This document shows, piece by piece, positions 5,774-12,449 of a stretch of 15,250 bases of DNA. Made by a program: the position numbers and the translations under genes. Every line of letters starts with the position of its first letter. Within the stretch, counting starts at the first letter, position 1. The stretch covers positions 1 through 15,250 of the forward strand of contig JBJMJE010000315.1 in the NCBI GenBank assembly GCA_045806505.1, written 5' to 3'. A model generated the notes under the pieces. The model searched no databases and was not told the origin of the DNA. It worked only from the letters and a program-made list of their open reading frames with translations. Source of the DNA: DASVFB01 sp045806505. Its GTDB lineage: Bacteria > Actinomycetota > Thermoleophilia > Gaiellales > Gaiellaceae.

Positions 5774-6790
5774 TCACGAAGAGAGGAAGCGCACGACGTC
5801 CGCCGCGTCGGCCGCGAGCGCGTCGCTGTCGGCGCGGGTCATTCGCGCGAACGGCTCGTCGATCGAGACCATGCCCTTCCGGAGGCTCCAGGTCGCGACG
5901 GCGCGTGCGCCGGCGTACGCGAACGGCCGGAAGTGCGCCTCGGGCGAGTCGCGGCGCGGATAACGGTCGAGGAGCAACTCCCGGGAGCGCCAGCCGACGA
6001 GTAGCGGATCCCACTGGTCGAGCAGGCAGGCGCGCGGCGCACCGGCGCGTGGCGCTCCCTTCAGCTCGAGCAAGCCGTCGCGGTCGCGGATCTCTGCTGC
6101 GATCGCGGAGAGACCGGCGCGTGCATCACGTAGCGGCATTCCCGCCCACTTCGCGAGATCCCGCTCGTCCGCCGGCGCGTGGCCCTCGAGGTAACGGCGC
6201 GCAAGCTCCGCGAGCGCATGCTCTCGCGCGACCGGCCGAGGCGCGCCGAGCCAGTCGTGCGCGAGCACGTACGCGTGCCGCCGGCCGCGGAACGGCCCGC
6301 GAACCGCGATCCCGCGCAGGCACGCGAGCATCAGCAGATGGACGAGCGCCTGTCCCGCGGTCTCGACGCCGACGGCTTGCACGCGATCGCGCAGCTCCTC
6401 GCGCGTCAGCGGGCCGTCCTCGGTCAGCGCCCGCTCGATCGCAGCGACTCCACGGTCGGCAGCGTCGGGCGGCACGCCGGTCTGTGCGAGACGGCGCGCG
6501 TTGGCCGTGAAGAGCGGCGGCGTGGTGAGCGCGTGCAGCCACCAGTAGTCCTCGTTACGGACGAGGTGCAGCGTCCCCCGGTTCAGCCAGCCGACGACGA
6601 GCGCTCGCTCGTCGAGGACGCGGTCGACGTCGCCGGCCGTGAGACCCTTCGTGCGCGCGCGAACGGCGAGGCGCGCGCTCCGCAGATCCTGCGCCTGCAC
6701 CGCGAGCAAGCGCCGGCAGACCCCCACCGCGGCAAGAGCCAGCTCCCCTGAGAGGAGCTGGCTCCTGAACCTTGATTCGACGACGCTCAC
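5774..6790 (-). CDS. AlkZ/YcaQ-like winged-helix (HTH_42) protein, probable DNA glycosylase family
   Basis: This is a 338-aa protein starting at GTG 6790. The start is supported by GGAGG 9 nt upstream. The N terminus has the family hallmark CRRLLAVQAQD-x-RSARLAVRART, then RGTLHLV and the winged-helix region. The middle carries ALVHLLMLACLRGI and the C-terminal half has LLDQWDPLLVGW. In characterised AlkZ enzymes a Gln-x-Gln motif in the first of these regions is catalytic for removing crosslinked or alkylated bases. Here Q32-A-Q34 matches it, in contrast to the Gln-x-Asp of E. coli YcaQ. The family also includes many uncharacterised members, so activity is inferred. It acts on DNA in the cytoplasm. 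It starts 27 bp after the stop of the secreted TSP3 protein and may share its transcript, with no obvious functional link. A hairpin follows the stop codon. Confidence 0.82.
   Translation of the reverse strand: MSVVESRFRSQLLSGELALAAVGVCRRLLAVQAQDLRSARLAVRARTKGLTAGDVDRVLDERALVVGWLNRGTLHLVRNEDYWWLHALTTPPLFTANARRLAQTGVPPDAADRGVAAIERALTEDGPLTREELRDRVQAVGVETAGQALVHLLMLACLRGIAVRGPFRGRRHAYVLAHDWLGAPRPVAREHALAELARRYLEGHAPADERDLAKWAGMPLRDARAGLSAIAAEIRDRDGLLELKGAPRAGAPRACLLDQWDPLLVGWRSRELLLDRYPRRDSPEAHFRPFAYAGARAVATWSLRKGMVSIDEPFARMTRADSDALAADAADVVRFLSS
6736..6764 (-). repeat. 11-bp perfect inverted repeat inside the 5' coding region of the AlkZ-like gene
   Basis: GAGCCAGCTCC (6736-6746) and its exact complement GGAGCTGGCTC (6754-6764) are separated by 7 nt. 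In the mRNA this hairpin falls 26-54 nt after the GTG start and encodes RSQLLSGEL. It could slow initiation or early elongation, or act as a DNA site. It may also be chance in a GC-rich codon set. Confidence 0.4.
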
Positions 6791-6799
6791 ACGGCAGAT

Positions 6800-6804
6800 C
6801 CTCC
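6800..6804 (-). promoter_or_regulatory. Shine-Dalgarno deciding the GTG start of the AlkZ-like gene
   Basis: On the minus strand GGAGG at 6804-6800 lies 9 nt before GTG 6790. It lies within the 27-bp gap after the TSP3-gene stop. It is the main evidence for this start, because there is no ATG nearby in the frame. Confidence 0.6.
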
Positions 6805-6817
6805 GGCTTCCGCGTCG

Positions 6818-7687
6818 CTACCGGCAGACGATGACGGCGCGGATGTGCTGCGCCTTCTCGATCTGCACATCTGCCGTCGCAGGCGCGATGCTCTTGCCGC
6901 GCCGCGAACGCACGCCGTCGATGTAGCTCGCGAGATCGGTGCACGCCCCCGCGACGTCTCCGTGGAAGTACGCCGTGCGCGCATGATCGGCCTTGCTGAC
7001 GAGCGCGTTGGTCAGGTTCACGGCGATCGAGCTGTCCACGAGGTCGTTGAACAGCGCCGGCCGGTCGTCGAAGATGTCGCACGCGTCGCCCAGACCGTCC
7101 CCGTCGAGGTCGTGCTGATCCGCGTTCGGGCTCGTGGGGCAGTTGTCGACGCCGTCGAGGACGCGGTCGAGGTCGGCGTCGGCAACGCGGGAAGTCGAGC
7201 GGAACGTCGCGGTGAAGCGGCTGTTCGCGAGGTCGTCTACGAACGCGAGCTCCACGACGCCCTGGTCGACGGTGCCGTCCGGAAGGGTGACCGTGTACAC
7301 GACGCCGGAGGCCGCGAACCAGCCGTCGGACGCCGCCACGTTGCAGCCCGCGCTGCCGGTCGTGCGGGAGTCGACGCGCAGGAGCGTCCCCTTGAGCGCG
7401 CCTGTGGACGACGTGATCGTGAACGTCCCGTCGAAGCTGGAGAGCGCAGCGAGTGTCGCCGTCACGGTCCCCGACGCGTTGAACGTCCCCGCGTAGGCAC
7501 CGCTCGCGACGCCGGTTGCCTGCCAGTTGATCTTCGGGATGAACGGAGCGTAGAAGCACTTCGACGCGACGTCCGACGGCGTCGCGTGCGCGAGGCTCAC
7601 GCCGTCGAGCGTCGGCGCGGGCGCGGCGCTTGCGAGTGCAGCAGTCGTGAGCGCTGCGGCTATTGCGATGAGAATTGCCTTGAACAT
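6818..7687 (-). CDS. Secreted thrombospondin type 3 repeat protein
   Basis: This is a 289-aa exported protein. The ATG at 7687 has AGGAGG 6 nt upstream (7699-7694), which overrides an in-frame start further upstream at 7768. Residues 1-21 are a signal peptide (MFKAILIAIAAALTTAALAS, then A/APAPT). Residues 22-165 are a Thr/Ser/Val-rich beta domain with cysteines at 44 and 115. Residues 170-204 are a calcium-binding TSP3-type segment: DADLDRVLDGVDNCP, then DLDGDGLGDACD. The C terminus (about 210-289) is helical with GKSIAPATADVQIEKAQHIR, a module often seen behind TSP3 repeats in extracellular bacterial proteins. The protein probably acts outside the cell, calcium-bound; its role is unknown. 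It is divergent from the LuxR gene across 107 bp. It is first in a possible two-gene unit with the AlkZ-like gene. Confidence 0.85.
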   Translation of the reverse strand: MFKAILIAIAAALTTAALASAAPAPTLDGVSLAHATPSDVASKCFYAPFIPKINWQATGVASGAYAGTFNASGTVTATLAALSSFDGTFTITSSTGALKGTLLRVDSRTTGSAGCNVAASDGWFAASGVVYTVTLPDGTVDQGVVELAFVDDLANSRFTATFRSTSRVADADLDRVLDGVDNCPTSPNADQHDLDGDGLGDACDIFDDRPALFNDLVDSSIAVNLTNALVSKADHARTAYFHGDVAGACTDLASYIDGVRSRRGKSIAPATADVQIEKAQHIRAVIVCR

Positions 7688-7762
7688 CGTGGTCCTCCTC
7701 TGCGTGGTTGAAGAAGTCCCGACGATCGTGCCGCGCGGCGGTTTCGCTGCCATCGTGCGCAC

Positions 7763-7783
7763 CCCCAAACGGCGTCCCTAGAC
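7763..7783. promoter_or_regulatory. Paired CCCYARAC boxes in the LuxR/TSP3 divergent spacer
   Basis: CCCCAAAC (7763-7770) and CCCTAGAC (7776-7783) are direct repeats of CCCYARAC spaced 13 bp start to start. They lie 76 bp or more from the TSP3-protein start and just before the LuxR start. The exact octamer CCCCAAAC recurs at 11171-11178, at a similar distance from the second secreted-protein gene. A binding site for the LuxR protein or a common promoter element is plausible but unproven. Confidence 0.32.
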
Positions 7784-7784
7784 T
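7779..7784 (+). promoter_or_regulatory. Possible -10 element of a near-leaderless LuxR transcript
   Basis: TAGACT at 7779-7784 fits the TAnnnT pattern of actinobacterial -10 elements and ends 10 nt before the ATG at 7795. No Shine-Dalgarno is seen before that ATG. Together these suggest a start site at or within a few bases of the ATG. I see no convincing -35 hexamer. Confidence 0.28.
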
Positions 7785-7794
7785 TCGAGCCCGC

Positions 7795-10638
7795 ATGGGT
7801 GAAGGACGGGTCTCCGCACTGCAGCGGCACGCGCGCGGTCCGCTGCTGGAGCGGGATCGCGAGGTCGCGGCGCTGGACGAGCTGATCGCCGCCGCGGCCG
7901 GCGGCGAGGGCTGGTTCGCCGTCCTCGAGGCGGTCGCCGGAATGGGAAAGACGCGCCTCGTCGCCGAGACGAGGCGGCGGGCCGAGGAGGCAGGGCTGCG
8001 AGTGCTGCGGGCTCGCGGCGGCGAGCTCGAGCGCGAGTTCGCGTTCGGCGTGGTGCGCCAGCTCTTCGAGCCGGCGCTCGACTGGGGAGACGTCTTCGAC
8101 GGCGCCGCAGCCCCGGCACGCGCCGTCTTCGAGGACGCTGCCGGCGGTGCGGACGCCGCGTCGTTCGCGGTGCTGCACGGGCTGTACTGGCTGGTCGTCG
8201 ACCTGAGCGCGGAGCGGCCGCTCTTGCTCGCGGTCGACGACCTGCACTGGTGCGATCAGGCGTCGCTGCGCTTTCTCGCCTACCTGGCGCGGCGACTGGA
8301 GGGAGTGCCGGCGCTCGTCGTCGGCGCCCTGCGTCCGTCAGAGCCGGGCGCCGACGAAGCGCTGATCCGCGAGATCGAGCGCGATCCGCGGAGTGTGGTG
8401 CTGCGTCCCGACCCGCTCTCGCCCCAGGCCGTCGAGAAGCTCGTGCAAGGACGACTCGGCGCGAGCGTCGACGGCGCGTTCGCGGCGGCGTGCGGCGAGC
8501 TCACGGGCGGCAACCCGCTGCTCCTCGACGAGATCCTCAAGGCCGTCGAGGCGAACGACGTGGCGCGCGACGCGTCCGGCGCGCGCACGATCAACGAGCT
8601 CGGGCCGCGCGCGGTCTCACGCGCTGTGCTCCTGCGGCTGTCGCGCGCGAGCGACGACGCCGTCGCCGTTGCGCGGGCGCTCGCGATCCTCGGCGACGGC
8701 GCCGATCTAGCGACCATTTCCGCACTCGCCGCCGTCGACGAAGAGCGGGCGGCGCACGCCGTGGACGAGCTGATCCGCGCCGGGACGCTGCGACCCGAGC
8801 TGCCGCTCGGCTTCGTGCATCCGCTCGTCGCCGCCGCCGTGGACCTCGACGTGCCGGCCGGCGAGCGAGTGCTCCGCCACCAGCAGGCCGCGGCGCTGCT
8901 GACTGCCGCGCGCGCTCCTGCCGAACGCATCGCCGCGCACCTCTTGCTCGTGCCGCCGCGCGGCGACGACGAGGTCGTCTCGACACTGCAGGAAGCGGCG
9001 CGCGCCGCCCGCGCGAAGGGCGCCGCCGAGAGCGCCGTGGCGTATCTCGCCCGGGCGCTCGCAGAGCCGCCGGCGGACGTGCGGCACCGCGACGTCGTGC
9101 TCGAGCTCGGGCGGGCGGAAGCTCTCACGGACGGCGCAGCAGCGTCGGAGCATCTGCGCGAGGCGTACGAGCTGCTCGACGATCCGCACGAGCGCGCCGC
9201 GACCGCGCGCGGCCTCACGCTGACGCTCCTGTACACGGGGCGCACGGAGGAGGCCGCGCAGGTCGCGAAGCGGGCGGCTTCGGAGCTTCCCGAGGCTGAC
9301 GACGCGCGGAAGCAGCTCGAGGCGGTGGAGTACGCGACCGCGCTCTTCGGCGTCGGGGACATCACACGGCTGCGCGAGCTGCGCCCGGACGAAGCGCCGG
9401 AGGGCGCCGGCGGGAAGGCGCTCGTCGCACTCGCCGCGTACGACCGCGCGCTGGCGGGAGAGCCGGCGGACGAATGCGTGCGACTTGCGCTCGACGCGCT
9501 CTCCGGCGGCGACCTCACACGCGCGTACAACGGCTTCCTCAACATCCCGCCCATCGCCGTGCTCGCGGCGGCCGACCGCGGCGAGGCGCTCGGTGCGCTC
9601 GAGGAGGCGCTCGCCGCAGCGCACGCGGGCGGGTCCGCGTTCTCCGTCTCGAGCATTCGCACCTGGCGCGCGTGGGCGCTCTTCCGCCGCGGTGAGCTCG
9701 TCGAGAGCGAGCAGGAGTTCGACGCCGCGCTCGAAGGCGGCCGCGCGTGGGGCTTCGGGCTGCTGAACCGGATCTACCGCGGCGCGCTCAAGCCGTCACT
9801 CCACATCGAGCGCGGCGAGGTCGCGAGAGCACGCGAAGTCCTCACCGGCTTCGGCGATCCCGACCTTGCGGCGGCACGCTTCGTCGCCGGCGACCCCGAC
9901 GATCCTGACGCGTCGGCAGACGTCGTGCGCTACTGGCTCACGGCGCGCCTGGAGCTGCTCCTCGCCGAGGGGCGCTTCGAGGACGCCGTCTCGGCCGCCG
10001 ACGGAGTGGCCAAGCGGTTCGCGCACGTCGTGAATCCGGCGTTCGGGCCGTGGCGATCGCTGAAGGCTCGCGCGCTCGACCGCCTCGGGAGCCGCGACGA
10101 GGCGATCGCGCTCGCGGCGGAGGAGGTGGAGCTTGCGCGACGTTGGGCCGCGCCGTGGGCGCTCGGCCGCGCGCTCCGCGAGCTCGGCACGCTCGAACGA
10201 CACGCGGGGCTCGACCGGCTGGAGGAGGCGGTCACGGTGCTGGACGGCACGCCGGCGCGGCTCGAGCTCGCGAAGTCGCTCGCTGCGCTCGGCTCGGCGG
10301 TCCGCCTCGCGCGCAAGCCGAGCGACGCGCGCGAGCCGCTGCGGCGCGCACTGGAGCTGGCACAGGTCTGCGGAGCGACGCCGCTCGCCGATCACGCGCG
10401 CTCGGAGCTCTACGCGACGGGTGCGCGGCCGCGGAAAGCCGCGCTGAGCGGCGTCGACTCGCTCACGACGAGCGAGCGCCGCGTCGCGACGCTCGCCGCC
10501 GAGGGACAGTCGAACCGAGACATCGCCCAGGCGCTGTTCGTCACGCCGAAGACGATCGAGGTTCACCTGAGCAACACCTACCGCAAACTCGGGATCCGCT
10601 CCAGGCGGGAGCTGACGGCCGCGTTGACCGCAAGTTGA
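7795..10638 (+). CDS. LAL-type LuxR transcriptional regulator with N-terminal ATPase
   Basis: This is a 947-aa cytoplasmic regulator. Residues 18-50 open the AAA/STAND-type ATPase (LLERDREVAALDEL), with Walker A AVAGMGKTRLV (Lys-52) and Walker B LLLAVDDLHWCDQASLRFL. The long middle, about 440-870, is Ala/Leu/Glu-rich helical repeat resembling TPR. The C-terminal 58 residues are a LuxR helix-turn-helix: LTTSERRVATLAAEGQSNRD, then IAQALF-VTPKTIEVHLSNTYRKLGI. Such LAL proteins are MalT-like switches that bind ATP and an inducer and then activate promoters; the inducer here is unknown. I chose the ATG at 7795. A longer in-frame start at 7708 adds an unlikely Arg/Cys-rich leader and would overlap the divergent promoter region. 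The gene is divergent from the TSP3 protein gene and ends 4 bp from the convergent gene at 10643, both encoding secreted proteins. Confidence 0.92.
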   Translation: MGEGRVSALQRHARGPLLERDREVAALDELIAAAAGGEGWFAVLEAVAGMGKTRLVAETRRRAEEAGLRVLRARGGELEREFAFGVVRQLFEPALDWGDVFDGAAAPARAVFEDAAGGADAASFAVLHGLYWLVVDLSAERPLLLAVDDLHWCDQASLRFLAYLARRLEGVPALVVGALRPSEPGADEALIREIERDPRSVVLRPDPLSPQAVEKLVQGRLGASVDGAFAAACGELTGGNPLLLDEILKAVEANDVARDASGARTINELGPRAVSRAVLLRLSRASDDAVAVARALAILGDGADLATISALAAVDEERAAHAVDELIRAGTLRPELPLGFVHPLVAAAVDLDVPAGERVLRHQQAAALLTAARAPAERIAAHLLLVPPRGDDEVVSTLQEAARAARAKGAAESAVAYLARALAEPPADVRHRDVVLELGRAEALTDGAAASEHLREAYELLDDPHERAATARGLTLTLLYTGRTEEAAQVAKRAASELPEADDARKQLEAVEYATALFGVGDITRLRELRPDEAPEGAGGKALVALAAYDRALAGEPADECVRLALDALSGGDLTRAYNGFLNIPPIAVLAAADRGEALGALEEALAAAHAGGSAFSVSSIRTWRAWALFRRGELVESEQEFDAALEGGRAWGFGLLNRIYRGALKPSLHIERGEVARAREVLTGFGDPDLAAARFVAGDPDDPDASADVVRYWLTARLELLLAEGRFEDAVSAADGVAKRFAHVVNPAFGPWRSLKARALDRLGSRDEAIALAAEEVELARRWAAPWALGRALRELGTLERHAGLDRLEEAVTVLDGTPARLELAKSLAALGSAVRLARKPSDAREPLRRALELAQVCGATPLADHARSELYATGARPRKAALSGVDSLTTSERRVATLAAEGQSNRDIAQALFVTPKTIEVHLSNTYRKLGIRSRRELTAALTAS

Positions 10639-10642
10639 GCGC

Positions 10643-11083
10643 CTACAGCTCCATGCAGGAGAAATCGCCGTGCTCGAACTGCGTCTCCCCGTTCACGAAA
10701 TGCACGTCGACCGTCAGGACGCAGGTCTCGGCGAACGTGCCGCAGGTGAACGTCGCGGTGTCGGTCAGCTTCCACTTCTCCGTCTGGAACTCGTCGTTGT
10801 TCAGCCAGTGCACGTGGAATGCGCCGGACACGCTCTGCGCGCACCCTGTCGACGCGAAGGACGACGTGTACGTGTCCGTCCCGTTCGTGACGTAGCCGAC
10901 GTTCCCGGAGCCCGTCAGCGTGAGCTTCGTGACCGTCTTCACGTCGACGCAGGTGGTGCCGAGCGGCGTCGGCGTGCACCACGCGTAGCTCGTGACGCTC
11001 GCGCGGTTGCCCGAGTCCGCGGCCGCCGTGCCGGCGACGGCGAGAGCTCCGACGATTGCACCGATGAGCAGCAAAGCCTTCAT
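10643..11083 (-). CDS. Small secreted six-cysteine protein, unknown function
   Basis: This is a 146-aa protein. The ATG at 11083 has GGGAGG 7 nt upstream. Residues 1-22 are a signal peptide (MKALLLIGAIVGALAVAGTA, then AA before DSGN). The mature part is about 124 residues, rich in Thr, Val and aromatic residues in alternating strand patterns, and carries six cysteines, enough for three disulfides. I do not recognise a named family. The composition suggests a compact extracellular beta protein. It converges on the LuxR gene with a 4-bp gap and no hairpin between. Its upstream region shares CCCCAAAC with the upstream region of the TSP3 gene on the other side of the LuxR gene, which hints at common control. 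Existence as a gene is well supported by signal peptide plus ribosome-binding site. Confidence 0.75.
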   Translation of the reverse strand: MKALLLIGAIVGALAVAGTAAADSGNRASVTSYAWCTPTPLGTTCVDVKTVTKLTLTGSGNVGYVTNGTDTYTSSFASTGCAQSVSGAFHVHWLNNDEFQTEKWKLTDTATFTCGTFAETCVLTVDVHFVNGETQFEHGDFSCMEL

Positions 11084-11147
11084 TTCGTGACCTCCCGTTG
11101 GGATTTCGATGACCCTGCGAGCTTCGCGTCCAGGAGCGGGCGGCACA

Positions 11148-11162
11148 TCGGGGCGACCCCGA
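11148..11162. promoter_or_regulatory. 6-bp inverted repeat upstream of the small secreted protein
   Basis: TCGGGG-CGA-CCCCGA at 11148-11162 is a near-palindrome 65 bp upstream of the ATG at 11083 and just inside the CCCCAAAC box at 11171. Symmetry around a 3-bp centre suits either a dimeric protein site or a short leader hairpin. No factor can be named. Confidence 0.28.
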
Positions 11163-11170
11163 GACTCCGA

Positions 11171-11197
11171 CCCCAAACATTCGGGCACGGGTTAGGG
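11171..11197. promoter_or_regulatory. CCCCAAAC box and inverted CCCTAAC box
   Basis: CCCCAAAC at 11171-11178 repeats exactly the octamer at 7763-7770. GTTAGGG at 11191-11197 is the inverted form of CCCTAAC, a close variant. On the minus strand this reads as TTTGGGG 88 bp before the ATG at 11083. The same spacer (11084-11241, 158 bp) also serves the divergent small gene at 11242. Either a promoter or a shared regulator site is possible. Confidence 0.32.
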
Positions 11198-11241
11198 ATC
11201 GCCTCGATGCGCCTCGCGCGCCGCGACGCGATCGTGTGCAC

Positions 11242-11424
11242 ATGACAACCGACGTGAAGCTGGAGCTACGGCTCGACGACGAGACGCCGTGCGGACGCGT
11301 GATCGATGCCGCGGGAAAGACGCACGAGTTCACCGGCTGGCTTGGCATGACGGCGGCGATCGAGAAAGCCGCCGCCGTTGACGGCGACGTTCAGGCCCAG
11401 TCGACGTCCGGCGACCGGAAGTAG
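11242..11424 (+). CDS. 60-aa small protein with GWLGM-type motif
   Basis: The small frame MTTDVKLELRLDDE, then GRVIDAAGKTHEFTGWLGMT, then AAIEKAAA reads like a compact folded protein: strand (KLELRL), strand (GRVID), strand ending FTGWLGM, then an Ala-rich helix. Small proteins of the shape 'LxLxxD..xGxxxD..G....FxGWLxLxxAL' are, as far as I recall, common in actinobacteria without known function. A GTG two codons upstream (11236) is also possible. I see no Shine-Dalgarno. The last 34 bp overlap the 3' end of the convergent GH20 gene, so the two transcripts are antisense there. The tail after about residue 48 is polar and probably unstructured. No signal peptide or membrane helix is present. 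Confidence 0.6.
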   Translation: MTTDVKLELRLDDETPCGRVIDAAGKTHEFTGWLGMTAAIEKAAAVDGDVQAQSTSGDRK

Positions 11425-12449
11425 CTCACGCCGCGCTCGTCGAGCTCTCGCCCGAGGGCCGGCAGCCGCGCGCGAAAGGCATCCCAGCGTCGTTCTTCGT
11501 AGCGCGTCGTGGCAACCTCCGCCAGCGCGAGCAGGCGCGGGAACGCCATGAACTCGACGTCGGCGAGTGCCGGCATCGTCTCCGACCAGAGGCACGCCTC
11601 GACACCGAGCACATCCGCCTCTCCGACGCCCTCCACGTGCGTGACCGGATCCCACTCGTACGCATCGCGCACCGAGACGTGACCCGCCCACTCCGTTCCG
11701 AGCTCAGTCGCCGCGTCGTACTTCAGGTCGAAGTACGCCCGCGTCGCCGGCGACATGATCAAGCTCGCGCCCTGACTGACGGCCTGGCGCACGTGCTCCG
11801 GGTTCTTCCAGTGCTGGACGATCGTGCCCGGCTCGAGCCTCGCCTGCGCGATCTCCTCCCACCCCACCGGCTGCTTCCCGTGTGCGCGCACCCTCGCGCA
11901 GAGGTGCTCGACGAACCAGACGTAGTGCTCGCGCGGGATCTTGAAGACCTCGTCGCCGCCGATGTGCAGGTACGCGCCGGGCGTCAACTCGGCAAGCTGG
12001 CCCAGGACGTCGTCGACGAACTCGAGCACGTGCGGCTTGGTCACGTCGAGGCAGCTGAAGCCGACCTCGGTGCCCGTGTACGGAACGGTGTCGAGCCCTG
12101 GCAGCGACAGTTCGGGGTGCGCGACCACGGCTGCGTTCACGTGGCCCGGCATGTCGATCTCCGGAACGACGACGATGTCGCGGCTCGCGGCGTGCTCGAC
12201 GATCTCCACGTAGTCGCGCTGCGTGAAGAAGCCGCCCGTCCCACCGCCGACGGCGCTCATGCCGCCGACCTCGGTCAGCAGCGGCCACGACCGGATCTCG
12301 ATCCGCCAGCCCTGGTCGTCCGTGAGATGGAGGTGCAGCCGGTTGAAGCCGAAGCGCGCGATGACGTCGACGAAGCGCTTGACGTCCTCGACGCCGAAGA
12401 AATGCCGCGCGACGTCGAGCATGACGCCGCGCCACTCGAAGCGCGTCAC
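11391..12449 (-). CDS. GH20 beta-N-acetylhexosaminidase, catalytic domain only, cytoplasmic
   Basis: This is a 352-aa enzyme that removes terminal N-acetylhexosamine residues by substrate-assisted catalysis. Family 20 motifs are in order: GVMLDVARHFF (substrate-binding Arg-15), HLHLTDDQGWRIEI (39-52), PEIDMPGH (96-103), the catalytic pair in HIGGDE (Asp-166, Glu-167), GWEE, and a late WSETMP. The N-terminal accessory GH20b domain is missing: the protein begins directly at the barrel. There is no signal peptide, so it should act inside the cell on imported oligosaccharide. The GTG start at 12449 overlaps the permease TGA as GTGA, giving translational coupling. The reading frame stays open far upstream but that part is antisense-like Arg-rich sequence inside the permease gene and is not a fusion. 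Gene order matches dasABC-dasD of Streptomyces. Substrate is likely chitobiose or a related GlcNAc/GalNAc saccharide. Confidence 0.92.
   Translation of the reverse strand: MTRFEWRGVMLDVARHFFGVEDVKRFVDVIARFGFNRLHLHLTDDQGWRIEIRSWPLLTEVGGMSAVGGGTGGFFTQRDYVEIVEHAASRDIVVVPEIDMPGHVNAAVVAHPELSLPGLDTVPYTGTEVGFSCLDVTKPHVLEFVDDVLGQLAELTPGAYLHIGGDEVFKIPREHYVWFVEHLCARVRAHGKQPVGWEEIAQARLEPGTIVQHWKNPEHVRQAVSQGASLIMSPATRAYFDLKYDAATELGTEWAGHVSVRDAYEWDPVTHVEGVGEADVLGVEACLWSETMPALADVEFMAFPRLLALAEVATTRYEERRWDAFRARLPALGRELDERGVSYFRSPDVDWA

Noticed and set aside
8250..9624. Several frames within the LuxR gene on both strands
   Set aside because: All are Arg/Ala/Ser low-complexity shadows of the 947-aa regulator.
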